17,516 bases of DNA from Stenotrophomonas_A sp035539015 (GTDB lineage Bacteria; Pseudomonadota; Gammaproteobacteria; Xanthomonadales; Xanthomonadaceae), in contig DATLJF010000155.1 in assembly GCA_035539015.1 (NCBI GenBank), positions 1 to 17,516 on the forward strand, given 5' to 3'. Below the pieces are notes generated by a model. The model saw only the letters and a list, made by a program, of their open reading frames with translations. It was not told where the DNA came from and did no database searches. Positions within the stretch are counted from its first letter, which is position 1. Each line of letters starts with the position of its first letter. Position numbers and translations under genes: made by a program. Below are positions 7,675 through 15,285 of the stretch, one piece after another.

Positions 7675-9453
7675 ATGGCGGTACCCGACGCCAGCGGCGG
7701 GCCTGCCGACACCGGCGCCCTGCCGGCATTGCGGCGGTTCTTCCGCCGCAGCGAGGGCGGCTTCATCGGCCTGGCGTTGCTGGTCGGCCTGATCGCCGGC
7801 GCACTGACCCTGCTGCAGGCCGGCCTGGCGCATTCGCTGCAGGCCTGGTTGTACGGCTTCGACGAGAACGAACGCTTGAGTTCCCTGGCCCAGGTTGGCC
7901 TCGGGGCGCTGTGGGTACTGCCGGTTGGCGGCTTGCTGGTAGGGCTGATCGGCCGCGCCGCACGCGCGCGTCAGCGACAACTGCTCGATGCGGTGGAAGC
8001 CAATGCGCTGCACGGCGGGCGCATGTCGATGCGCGACAACCTGGTGGTGTCACTGCAGACGCTGATCTCCAACGGCTTCGGCGCCTCGGTCGGGCTGGAA
8101 GCGGCATATACCCAGATGGGCGCCGGCAGCGGATCGCAGCTGGGCAAGCTGTTGCGCCTGCGCCGCGCCGACATCCGCACCCTGGTCGGTGCCGGCGCCG
8201 CCGGTGCCATTGCCGCTGCATTCGGCGCGCCATTGGCGGGGGCGTTCTATGCCTTCGAGATCGTGATCGGGGCCTATACGCCTTCGGCCCTGGCAGCGGT
8301 GGCGGTGGCCGCGCTGGCGGGCAGTTTCATCGCCCAGGCCGCCGGCCTGACGCCCTACCTGCTGCCGGCCGCCACGGTGGCCACCTTGCATCCGCGCGAC
8401 TACATCCTGTTCGCTGTACTCGGCTTGCTCTGCGCCTTGATCGGCGTGGCCGTGATGCGGCTGGTGACCACGATCGAACAAGGCGTCAACCGCAGCCCGT
8501 TGCCGCCATGGGCGCGGCCGGTCGTCGGCGGCCTGCTGCTGATCCCGCTGGCGCTGGTGAGCCCGCAGACCTTGTCTTCCGGCCACGGCGCCCTGCATAT
8601 CGACCTTACCGGCCACACGCCGCTGCTCTGGCTTGGCACGCTGCTGCTGCTGAAGTGCCTGGCCTCGGGCATCTCGCTGGGCTTCGGTTTCCGTGGCGGC
8701 TTGTTCTTCGCCTCGCTGTTCATGGGCTCGCTGGTCGGCGCGCTGTACGCCGGGCTGATCAACCTGGGCGTCGGCGACGCGCTGGTGGACCCTACCTCGG
8801 CCGCGCTGGCCGGAATGGCGGCACTGGCCGCGGCCGTGGTTGGCGCGCCGATGACCATGGCGATGCTGGTGCTCGAAGGCACCCACGACTTCGTCCTGGC
8901 CAGCGCAGTGATGGCCGCGGTGCTGGTGGCGAGCACGGTCGTGCGGCAGGTGTTCGGCTATTCGTTCTCGACCTGGCGCCTGCACCTGCGCGGCGAAAGC
9001 GTGAAGAGCGCGCGCGATGTCGGCTGGATCCACCACCTCAGCGCCGGGCGGATGATGCGCCGCGAGCCGACCACGATCTCGGCGGCGGCCACCGTGGCCG
9101 AGTTCCGGCATCGCTTCCCGCTTGGTTCGGGCACGCGCGTGGTGCTGCTCGATGACAACGCGCGCTACGCCGGCATCGTCACCGTGGCCAGCGTCTATGC
9201 CGACGGCGTCAAGCCCGAGGCAATAGTGGCCGACTTCGCCGGCAACCGCGAAGTCGCGCTGCGCGCCGACACCGACGTGGTCGCCGTGATGCAACGGTTC
9301 GACCAGACCCAGAGCGACGAAATGGCGGTGGTCGACGAGCACGGCCAGGTCCTGGGCGTGCTATCCGAGCGCTTCGTGCGCAAGCGTTATGCCGAGGAAT
9401 TGGACAAGCGCCAGCGTGAGTTGATGGGCGAACGGGTAGAGGATGCGGAGTAA
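7675..9453 (+). CDS. ClC-family chloride transport protein with C-terminal CBS pair
   Basis: The 592-residue product is a polytopic inner-membrane protein of the ClC family, moving chloride or a similar anion as a channel or proton-coupled exchanger. The membrane part spans about 28-430. The filter motif that normally reads GREGP is GASVGLEAAYTQ (137-147), keeping the gating glutamate as E142. GSGIP is absent (RQRQLLDAVEANALHGG at about 100-115), and GxFxP reads GGLFFA (341-346). In FGAPLAGAFYAFEIV (183-197) the position of the internal proton-transfer glutamate of E. coli ClcA (E203) aligns with I196. Residues about 455-570 form two CBS domains (AGRMMRREPTTISAAATVAEF and DTDVVAVMQRF...MAVVDEHGQVLGVL), which usually bind adenine nucleotides and adjust activity. 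These variants fit a divergent subfamily that I recall from other proteobacteria rather than damage. The start follows the preceding stop by four bases; a REP-like palindrome lies just downstream. Confidence 0.88.
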   Translation: MAVPDASGGPADTGALPALRRFFRRSEGGFIGLALLVGLIAGALTLLQAGLAHSLQAWLYGFDENERLSSLAQVGLGALWVLPVGGLLVGLIGRAARARQRQLLDAVEANALHGGRMSMRDNLVVSLQTLISNGFGASVGLEAAYTQMGAGSGSQLGKLLRLRRADIRTLVGAGAAGAIAAAFGAPLAGAFYAFEIVIGAYTPSALAAVAVAALAGSFIAQAAGLTPYLLPAATVATLHPRDYILFAVLGLLCALIGVAVMRLVTTIEQGVNRSPLPPWARPVVGGLLLIPLALVSPQTLSSGHGALHIDLTGHTPLLWLGTLLLLKCLASGISLGFGFRGGLFFASLFMGSLVGALYAGLINLGVGDALVDPTSAALAGMAALAAAVVGAPMTMAMLVLEGTHDFVLASAVMAAVLVASTVVRQVFGYSFSTWRLHLRGESVKSARDVGWIHHLSAGRMMRREPTTISAAATVAEFRHRFPLGSGTRVVLLDDNARYAGIVTVASVYADGVKPEAIVADFAGNREVALRADTDVVAVMQRFDQTQSDEMAVVDEHGQVLGVLSERFVRKRYAEELDKRQRELMGERVEDAE

Positions 9454-9465
9454 GGAAGGGCCATC

Positions 9466-9489
9466 TGTAGGAGGGGCTTCAGCCCCGAC
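9466..9489. repeat. REP-like palindrome between convergent genes, possible terminator
   Basis: The element starts TGTAGGAG and contains the perfect inverted repeat GGGGC-TTCA-GCCCC (9473-9486). It closely resembles the TGTAGGAGCGGCTTCAGCC type of intergenic repeat that is widespread in Xanthomonas and Stenotrophomonas genomes, with the CGGC/GCCG stem replaced by GGGC/GCCC, a compensated change that keeps the pairing. It sits in the 60-base gap between the convergent ClC and hrpA genes, where its hairpin could protect or end both mRNAs. No U-run follows. Only one copy is visible in this window. Confidence 0.7.
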
Positions 9490-9513
9490 CGTAGCGCGTC
9501 AGATATCCCTACC

Positions 9514-12500
9514 CTAACCGCGCAGCGCAGCCACCCGTTGCGCCAACTTCTTCGCCGAAATACCACTGCGCGCGCCCAACTCCTGCGCGAACAACGACAC
9601 CCGCAGTTCCTCCAAATCCCACCGCAACGCCTGCCATTCGGGCCGTTCGCGCCAGCCCAACGCCTCGGCATCGGCCAACGCATCGATGAACGGCTTGAGT
9701 TCGAGCATGCGCGCCTGGTCGCGCGAGGGGTCGCGCTTGGCGCGCTCGGCACGTAGCCGCATCGCCTTGAGGTAACGCGGGAACTGCGCCAGCGCTTCGG
9801 CCGGGATTTCGCGCAGGAACCCAGGGTGCACCAGCGCGGCCAGCTGCGCGATCAGGTCATCGAGGTTGCCGCGTGCCCAACCCATCAGCGGCGCTTCGAG
9901 CTCGGGCTTGAGCGCGGCCACAGCGGAAAGGATTTCCTCGGCCAGCTTCAGCCTTTGCATCGCTTCGCCAAACAGCTGCTTGCCGACTTCATCGCGACGC
10001 TGCGCAAACGTCGCGGCATCGCGGATGTCGTCCAGGCCATGGTCGAGCAAGGCATTCATCGCCGCATCGACCAAGTCGCCGCGCAGCCGCTCCTGCGATT
10101 CAATCGCTGCATACAGCAACCCGGTCTTGGGCGAGACCGGCAGCTGCTTGCGCGCCTGCTTGACCTTGTCGGCCAGCGCGATTTCCAGCAAGCGGCGCAC
10201 GCCTTGCGGATGCGCGGCTTCGGCTTCGGCGCGGTCGGCGAAGATCCGCAGCGCCGCGCTCTCGCCCTCATCAACCAGGGCCGGATACGCCGGCACGCCA
10301 GCCTCGCCGGGTACCTGGCGCGGGATCGGCGTGGCCGGAAAATCGCGCAGGCCCTCGGCGGCGAGCGCGCGTCCGGCGCGCGCGGCAAACGCATCGCCGG
10401 CGCGGCTGCCGAAACGGGCACGCAGCACGTCGAGATCGCGCGACTCGGCCAGCACCTTGCCGTGTTCGTCGCGCAGGCGCAGGTTCATGCGCAGGTGTGA
10501 CTCCAGCGCCTGCTGGTCGAAGTCCAGCGCCGACACCGGCACGCCGGTCGCCTTGCTGAGAAAGCGCGCCAGTTCGCCGCGCAGGTCGTTGGCCGAGGGC
10601 TGGGCAAAAGCTTCGAAGAAGGCGCGTCCGTAATCCGGCGCCGGTACATAGTTGCGCCGCTGCGCCTTGGGCAAGCTGCGGATCAGCGCGGCCGCCTTCT
10701 CGGCGACAAAGCCCGGCGCCAGCCAGGACAGGCGCGCCGCATCCAGGGCATTGAGCAGGTGCAGCGGCACGTCCAGGGTGACGCCGTCGTCCACCGCGCC
10801 GGGCTCGAACTTGTAGTGCAGCGGCAGCCGCGCATCGCCCAGCGCAAAATACTTCGGGTAGCGGTCCTCTTCGCTGCCCTCGCCCGGCAGCAGGTCCACC
10901 AGCGACCAGTGCAATTGGCGCCGCTTGTCCGCCGGCAGCGCCTTCCACCAGATATCCAGGCCGTGGGCCGAATGGATCTCGGCCGGGATGCGATCGAGGT
11001 ACCAGCGCGCCTGCCAACCGTCGTCGGCGACGATGCCGGCACGGCGTAGCTTGGCCTCTTCTTCGCGCGCTTGTTCCAGCACGCGCAGGTTATCGGCGAC
11101 GAAGCCGGCACGGGTGTTGATTTCGCCGGTCACCAGGCCCTGGCGCACGAAAATGTCATGCGCCTCGCCAGGGTTGATGCGGCCATAGTGCACCGGCTTC
11201 TTCGGCGCCAGGACCAGGCCGAACAAACTGATCTGCTCGGAGGCCAGCACCTGACCTTGCGCGCGCGACCAATGCGGGTCGAAATGCTTGCGCAGCAGCA
11301 GGTGCGGCAGCTCGGCAATGACCCAGTCCGGCTCGATCGCGGCATTGGTCAGGCCCCAGATCTTCTGGGTATCGAGCAAGGTCGCCGCCAGCATCCACGG
11401 CGGCGGACGCTTGGCCAGCGACGAGCCCGGGAACGGCAGGAACCGGCGTTGGCGCGGCGCCTGGAAGTCGCCTTTCTCGGTGCGATGGCCGACCTGGGTT
11501 GGCAGGCCGGCGATCAGCGCGCGATGCAAGGTCTGGTAGCTGGCCGCGCGCACGCGCTCGCTGAAGCCCCCCCCGTCGGCAGCCGGCTGGCGTGCTGGCC
11601 CGGGCATGGGTGAAGCCGCAGTAACAGGCGCTTCGGTCTTGCCCTCGCGGGCCAGGCGCGCGGCACGATGCAACTGGCCGCGGGTGACCTTGGCCGCGGC
11701 CGCATCGTCGCGCGCGACGGGGGGAGCAGCGCTGCCGGCCAGCAACGGCGCCAGCGAGGCGTCGGCGTCCTCTTCCTTCCAGCCGAGCTCTTCGCACAGC
11801 AGGCGCAGTTGGCGATGCAGTTCGCGCCACTCGCGCATGCGCAGGAAGCCAAGGAAGTGCCGCCCGCACCAGTCGCGCAGTTTCGATTGGGTGAGGTCTT
11901 CGTGGGCCTGGCGGTAGGCCTCCCACAGCCGCAGCACGCCGACGAACTCGGAACGACCGTCGGCGAACTGGGCATGGGCACTGTCGGCGGCGCCGCGTGC
12001 TTCGGGCGGGCGCTCGCGCGGGTCCTGGATGCCGAGGAACGAGGCGATCACCAGCATCGGCCGCAGGCAGCCAGCCGCCTGCGCGGCGACCAGCATGCGC
12101 GCCAGTTTGACGTCCACCGGCAACCGCGCCATCTGCTTGCCGACCGTGGTCAGGCGGCGCTCGGCATCGACCGCGCCGAGCTCGGCCAGTTGCTGCCAGC
12201 CATCGGCGATGGCGCGCTCGTCCGGCGCTTCGAGGAACGGGAAGCCTTCAATCCTGCCCAGGCCCAGTTGCAACATGCGCAGGATCACGCCGGACAGGCT
12301 GGCCCGGCGGATCTCGGGATCGGTGAATTCCGAGCGGGCGAGGAAATCCGCCTCGCTGTACAGGCGCACGCAGATGCCTTCGGCGACGCGGCCGCAGCGG
12401 CCCTTGCGCTGGTTCGCGCTGGCCTGCGAAATCGGCTCGATGTGCAGGCGGTCGAGCTTCTGCCGCGGGCTGTAGCGCTTGACCCGTGCGTAGCCCGGGT

Positions 12501-13638
12501 CGATCACATAGCGGATGCGCGGTACCGTCAGCGAGGTTTCGGCCACGTTGGTGGCCAGCACGATGCGGCGTTTGCCGCCGGGGTTGAACACCCGGTCCTG
12601 GTCCTGGTTGGACAGCCGCGCATACAGCGGCAGCACCTCGGTTTCGCGGTACTTGCGCCGCTCCAGCGACTGGTGCGCGTCGCGAATCTCGCGCTCGCCA
12701 GGCAGGAACACCAGCACGTCGCCGCGCGGATCGACCCGGGTGATTTCATCCACCGCCGCCACGATCGCCTCGTTGACCGAGCGCTCGCCGTCGCCGCTGC
12801 CGCCATCCTCCTCCTCGCCACCGCCTGCCTCGCCTTCCAGCGGCCGGTAGCGCACCTCGACCGGGTAGGTGCGGCCTTCCACGCTGATCACCGGCGCATC
12901 GTCGAAATGGCGCGAGAAGCGTTCGGTGTCAATCGTGGCCGAGGTGACGATCAGCTTGAGGTCGGGGCGCTTGCGCAGCAGCTGCTTGAGGTAGCCGAGC
13001 AGGAAATCGATATTGAGGCTGCGTTCGTGGGCCTCGTCGACGATGATCGTGTCGTAGGCCGACAGCCATCGGTCGCTGGCGATCTCCGCCAGCAGGATGC
13101 CGTCGGTCATGAACTTGATGCGGGTGTCTTCGCCGACCCGATCACTGAAGCGCACCTGGTAGCCAACCACGCTGCCCAGCGGCGAGCGCAGTTCCTCGGC
13201 CACCCGGCTGGCGACCGCGCGTGCGGCAATCCGTCGCGGCTGGGTACAGCCGATCAGGCCGGCCGCGCCACGGCCTGCGGCCAGGCACAGCTTCGGCAAA
13301 TGGGTGGTCTTGCCCGAGCCAGTTTCGCCGGCGATCACCACCACCGGGTTGTCACGAATCAGCGCGACGATGCGCTCGGCCTCGCGCGCGATCGGCAGTT
13401 GCTCGTCCAGGCTGATCGCCGGCCGCTCGCGTTCGCGCCGCTGGCGTTCGGCGGCCGAAGCGCGCAGTGCCTGTTCGAACACTTGCTCCGCCTCCGGGTT
13501 GCCGGGACGGGCCTGCCAACGCGACCATAGGCCGAACAAGCGGCCGCGGTCGCGGCTCATGGCCTCGTCCACGGCACGCCGGCGCTCGCGCAGGCGGTCG
13601 CTCACAGGAGGGGGCTGGGGCTTGTCGATAGCACTCAT
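9514..13638 (-). CDS. hrpA: ATP-dependent RNA helicase HrpA
   Basis: The 1374-residue protein is a DEAH-box helicase that uses ATP to remodel RNA and ribonucleoproteins in the cytoplasm; in E. coli HrpA acts on mRNA and stalled or collided ribosomes. Helicase motifs appear in order: Walker A GETGSGKT (104-111), TQPRRIAA (132-139), DEAH (201-204), SAT (233-235), LVFLPGEREI (309-318), TNVAETSLT (363-371) and QRKGRCGR (410-417). The middle carries the helicase-associated and OB-like regions, and the C-terminal half is the HrpA-specific extension (DUF3418 type; for example PHLLLRKHFDPHWSRAQGQV and LSWLAPGFVAEKAAALIRSLPK). The length slightly exceeds the roughly 1300 residues of E. coli HrpA; part of this is an acidic glycine-rich insert at 268-285 and a linker near 650-690. 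ATG 13638 gives MSAIDKPQPPPVSDRLRERRRAVDEAM; the region upstream is AT-rich intergenic DNA shared with the divergent dps-like gene. Confidence 0.96.
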   Translation of the reverse strand: MSAIDKPQPPPVSDRLRERRRAVDEAMSRDRGRLFGLWSRWQARPGNPEAEQVFEQALRASAAERQRRERERPAISLDEQLPIAREAERIVALIRDNPVVVIAGETGSGKTTHLPKLCLAAGRGAAGLIGCTQPRRIAARAVASRVAEELRSPLGSVVGYQVRFSDRVGEDTRIKFMTDGILLAEIASDRWLSAYDTIIVDEAHERSLNIDFLLGYLKQLLRKRPDLKLIVTSATIDTERFSRHFDDAPVISVEGRTYPVEVRYRPLEGEAGGGEEEDGGSGDGERSVNEAIVAAVDEITRVDPRGDVLVFLPGEREIRDAHQSLERRKYRETEVLPLYARLSNQDQDRVFNPGGKRRIVLATNVAETSLTVPRIRYVIDPGYARVKRYSPRQKLDRLHIEPISQASANQRKGRCGRVAEGICVRLYSEADFLARSEFTDPEIRRASLSGVILRMLQLGLGRIEGFPFLEAPDERAIADGWQQLAELGAVDAERRLTTVGKQMARLPVDVKLARMLVAAQAAGCLRPMLVIASFLGIQDPRERPPEARGAADSAHAQFADGRSEFVGVLRLWEAYRQAHEDLTQSKLRDWCGRHFLGFLRMREWRELHRQLRLLCEELGWKEEDADASLAPLLAGSAAPPVARDDAAAAKVTRGQLHRAARLAREGKTEAPVTAASPMPGPARQPAADGGGFSERVRAASYQTLHRALIAGLPTQVGHRTEKGDFQAPRQRRFLPFPGSSLAKRPPPWMLAATLLDTQKIWGLTNAAIEPDWVIAELPHLLLRKHFDPHWSRAQGQVLASEQISLFGLVLAPKKPVHYGRINPGEAHDIFVRQGLVTGEINTRAGFVADNLRVLEQAREEEAKLRRAGIVADDGWQARWYLDRIPAEIHSAHGLDIWWKALPADKRRQLHWSLVDLLPGEGSEEDRYPKYFALGDARLPLHYKFEPGAVDDGVTLDVPLHLLNALDAARLSWLAPGFVAEKAAALIRSLPKAQRRNYVPAPDYGRAFFEAFAQPSANDLRGELARFLSKATGVPVSALDFDQQALESHLRMNLRLRDEHGKVLAESRDLDVLRARFGSRAGDAFAARAGRALAAEGLRDFPATPIPRQVPGEAGVPAYPALVDEGESAALRIFADRAEAEAAHPQGVRRLLEIALADKVKQARKQLPVSPKTGLLYAAIESQERLRGDLVDAAMNALLDHGLDDIRDAATFAQRRDEVGKQLFGEAMQRLKLAEEILSAVAALKPELEAPLMGWARGNLDDLIAQLAALVHPGFLREIPAEALAQFPRYLKAMRLRAERAKRDPSRDQARMLELKPFIDALADAEALGWRERPEWQALRWDLEELRVSLFAQELGARSGISAKKLAQRVAALRG

Positions 13639-13737
13639 CGATCGAGTAGTGTGAAAATTTCAATAACCGCGATTGCTTTAGCCTGTCTATTGTGACGCCA
13701 TATCCGTACCCAAGCTCGTTTCAAGGAGAATTTCCCG
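13639..13737. promoter_or_regulatory. Divergent promoter region of hrpA and the dps-like gene
   Basis: This 99-base AT-rich stretch must serve both genes. Rightward, TTAGCC (13678-13683) and TATCCG (13701-13706) are spaced 17 bases, a weak but correctly spaced pair that would start RNA about 25 bases before the dps ATG. Leftward, TTGAAA (in the stretch TTATTGAAATTTT) could be the -35 for hrpA, with a poor -10. I looked for an OxyR-type ATAG-N7-CTAT array, expected if dps were peroxide-induced, and found no convincing one. Confidence 0.35.
13723..13728 (+). promoter_or_regulatory. Strong ribosome binding site of the dps-like gene
   Basis: AAGGAG at 13723-13728 is followed by nine bases and then ATG 13738. 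It is one of the two clear Shine-Dalgarno sequences in the window, consistent with high expression of a Dps-type protein, and it fixes the start. Confidence 0.85.
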
Positions 13738-14283
13738 ATGGCCAAGAACAAGACCGCCGCGCCGAAGGCCGGCAAGACCCAACTCGAAACGGCCGCGCCG
13801 TCGGCCCCGAACATCGATATCGGGATCAAGGACAGTGATCGCAAGAAGATCGCCGAGGGTTTGTCGGGCTATTTGGCTGACGCGTACACGCTGTACCTGA
13901 AGACCCATAACTTCCACTGGAACGTGACCGGGCCGATGTTCAACTCGCTGCACACCATGTTCGAGACCCAGTACACCGAGCAGTGGACGGCGCTGGACGA
14001 AGTGGCCGAGCGCATCCGCGCCCTGGGCTACAACGCGCCGGGTTCCTACCGCGAGTTCGTCAACCTGACCTCGATTCCCGAGGAGCCGGGCCTGACCGAC
14101 AGCGCCGACTGGCGCGAGATGGTGCGCCAGCTGGTCAGCGGCAACGAGGCAGTCTGCCGCACCGCGCGCAAGGTGCTGGGCGTGGCCGACAACGCCGGCG
14201 ACGACCCGAGCGTGGACCTGCTGACGCAGCGCCTGCAGACCCACGAAAAGTACGCCTGGATGCTGCGTTCGCTGCTGCAGTAA
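13738..14283 (+). CDS. dps: Dps-family ferritin-like DNA-protection protein
   Basis: The 181-residue product belongs to the Dps/bacterioferritin-like family: twelve subunits form a hollow shell that oxidises ferrous iron with hydrogen peroxide, stores it, and in many species binds DNA to protect it. The ferroxidase site between subunits is complete when aligned to E. coli Dps: H60 (in NFHWNVTG), H72 (in SLHTMFE), E76, D87 and E91 (in ALDEVAERI), with the family spacing preserved. The first 25 or so residues form a lysine-containing flexible tail (MAKNKTAAPKAGKTQ), a feature that gives DNA binding in several Dps proteins. The C-terminal helices (DWREMVRQLVSGNEAV, LLTQRLQTHEKYAWMLRSLL) complete the four-helix bundle. 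A strong ribosome binding site precedes it and a strong terminator follows, so it is a single-gene unit. The symbol follows the family; whether this member binds DNA is not proven. Confidence 0.93.
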   Translation: MAKNKTAAPKAGKTQLETAAPSAPNIDIGIKDSDRKKIAEGLSGYLADAYTLYLKTHNFHWNVTGPMFNSLHTMFETQYTEQWTALDEVAERIRALGYNAPGSYREFVNLTSIPEEPGLTDSADWREMVRQLVSGNEAVCRTARKVLGVADNAGDDPSVDLLTQRLQTHEKYAWMLRSLLQ

Positions 14284-14304
14284 CGGTTGCAGCCTGGTTT
14301 GAAC

Positions 14305-14335
14305 AAACGCCCGGCCCTGGCCGGGCGTTTGCTTT
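14305..14335 (+). terminator. Rho-independent terminator after the dps-like gene, possibly bidirectional
   Basis: AAACGCCCGGCC (14305-14316) pairs perfectly with GGCCGGGCGTTT (14319-14330) around a CT core, so in practice a stem of about eleven pairs with a four-base loop. It is followed by GCTTT on the plus strand. The A-run on the left gives a U-tract in the other direction, so it may also stop RNA from the convergent methyltransferase gene, which ends 11 bases to the right of the hairpin. Confidence 0.85.
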
Positions 14336-14341
14336 ACGGGC

Positions 14342-15181
14342 TCACGGCCCGGCCTCGAATACCGCCACCCGCTCCGGCTGCGCCGGCCCCAGCGCCCGTA
14401 GCCACGGCGCCTGGCGCAACGCCAGCGTGCATGGCCCGAAACTGCACAGCCGAATCGGCCGGCGCGCAGCCTCGGCGCGCAAGCGCTCCAGCAACTGCGC
14501 CCACGCCGCCCCGCGCACTGGCGTATAGAGGTAGAACACGGTGCCCATGGCCAGGTCTGCCTGGTCCAGGTCCTGGCAGATGAACGCCGCACGCCACAGG
14601 CCCAGGTCGGCGGCGGCTTGGCGCGCGCTGGCCACATACGCCGGCTCGATCTCGATGCCGCAGGTGCGGGCTGGCGACAGCAAGGCGGCCAGCAACGCCA
14701 CCTGGCCCAGGCCGGCGCCAAGGTCGACCAGGACGTCTTCGGGGCCCAAGAGCGTACGCTGCAACAGGTCCAGCACATGGCGCACCGGGGTGGGCTGGTA
14801 GGCGACCGCGTCAGCTGGCAATGCCACGGCGGTGGTGCCAGGCGTGGGCAGTTGCAGGACGCCGGCAATCAGATCGTCGCGGGCGTCCAAGCCCTCAGGT
14901 GCCGCATCGCTGATCGGGTACGTGGCCAGCAGCTGGGTCAGGCGCAAGGGGTTCCCTGCGGCCATGGCTTCGCGCAACGAGGCGTAGAGCTCGGCGTTGC
15001 GCGACTCCGCCATGGCGCGCAGCGCGTGCGATCGCTGGACCCCCGCATCGACCTGGTGACCTTCGGGCGGCAGGTGCAGGTCGAGCCGGTCCAGCCAGTG
15101 CAAACGCCTCCAGACGTCGGCATCGGCGTGGGACGACGACCACTCGGCGGCCTCAGCCAGCAGGGATGGCAACGGATTCAT
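14342..15181 (-). CDS. Putative class I SAM-dependent methyltransferase
   Basis: The 279-residue product has a methyltransferase fold in its C-terminal two thirds. Motif I, VLVDLGAGLGQ (150-160), is the S-adenosylmethionine-binding glycine loop; CGIEIEP (174-180) gives the acidic residue that holds the ribose hydroxyls; FICQDL (200-205) is the third strand; and FYLYTPVRGAAW (216-227) occupies the catalytic-loop position. The segment YQPTPVRHVLDLL just before motif I recalls the substrate-entry region of DOT1-like and PrmA-like enzymes. The first 120 residues are helical (WRRLHWLDRLDLHLPPEGHQ... RNAELYASLREAM) and have no motif I can name. Substrate is unknown; protein, RNA or a small molecule are all possible. 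It converges on dps across a terminator and is divergent from recQ by 104 bases. ATG 15181 is chosen because a TAGAAT lies just ahead of it; no ribosome binding site is visible. Confidence 0.82.
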   Translation of the reverse strand: MNPLPSLLAEAAEWSSSHADADVWRRLHWLDRLDLHLPPEGHQVDAGVQRSHALRAMAESRNAELYASLREAMAAGNPLRLTQLLATYPISDAAPEGLDARDDLIAGVLQLPTPGTTAVALPADAVAYQPTPVRHVLDLLQRTLLGPEDVLVDLGAGLGQVALLAALLSPARTCGIEIEPAYVASARQAAADLGLWRAAFICQDLDQADLAMGTVFYLYTPVRGAAWAQLLERLRAEAARRPIRLCSFGPCTLALRQAPWLRALGPAQPERVAVFEAGP

Positions 15182-15187
15182 CGCCAG

Positions 15188-15193
15188 ATTCTA
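15188..15193 (-). promoter_or_regulatory. Candidate -10 element, leaderless methyltransferase transcript
   Basis: TAGAAT reads on the minus strand from 15193 to 15188, five of six bases matching the TATAAT consensus. The ATG begins at 15181, so RNA starting about seven bases after the hexamer would start on the ATG. No Shine-Dalgarno sequence is possible in that arrangement. The -35 is weak (TTGGTC at 15219-15214, spaced 20 bases). Confidence 0.45.
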
Positions 15194-15273
15194 GACAGCC
15201 GGCTCCCGGACCGGACCAACCGCCACGGTAAAACCCGACCGCCCGGCTCGCCAGGCCGGCTTGACCGCCAAGG

Positions 15274-15279
15274 TATCCT
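15274..15279 (+). promoter_or_regulatory. Candidate -10 element, leaderless recQ transcript
   Basis: TATCCT at 15274-15279 lies six bases before the recQ ATG at 15286, the spacing expected if transcription starts on the ATG itself. A TTGACC at 15261-15266 matches five of six -35 bases but is only seven bases away, too close to act with this hexamer. A similar TATCCT occurs at 17173-17178 before the last gene, there about 40 bases from the start. Confidence 0.35.
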
Positions 15280-15285
15280 AGGCAG

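Noticed and set aside
8050..9342. Minus-strand open frame of 430 codons across the ClC gene
   Set aside because: The His/Gln/Arg-rich composition is that of an antisense shadow; the plus-strand ClC reading has clear membrane segments and CBS domains.
11668..13530. Plus-strand open frame of 620 codons across hrpA
   Set aside because: It is antisense to the intact helicase gene, with no ribosome binding site and no recognisable motif.
13671..13704. Possible OxyR binding array before the dps-like gene
   Set aside because: Only one CTAT-like tetramer is present and the seven-base spacing to partner tetramers does not hold.
15261..15266. TTGACC as the -35 element of recQ
   Set aside because: It is only seven bases from the TATCCT hexamer, and at normal spacing the -10 would fall inside the start codon region.
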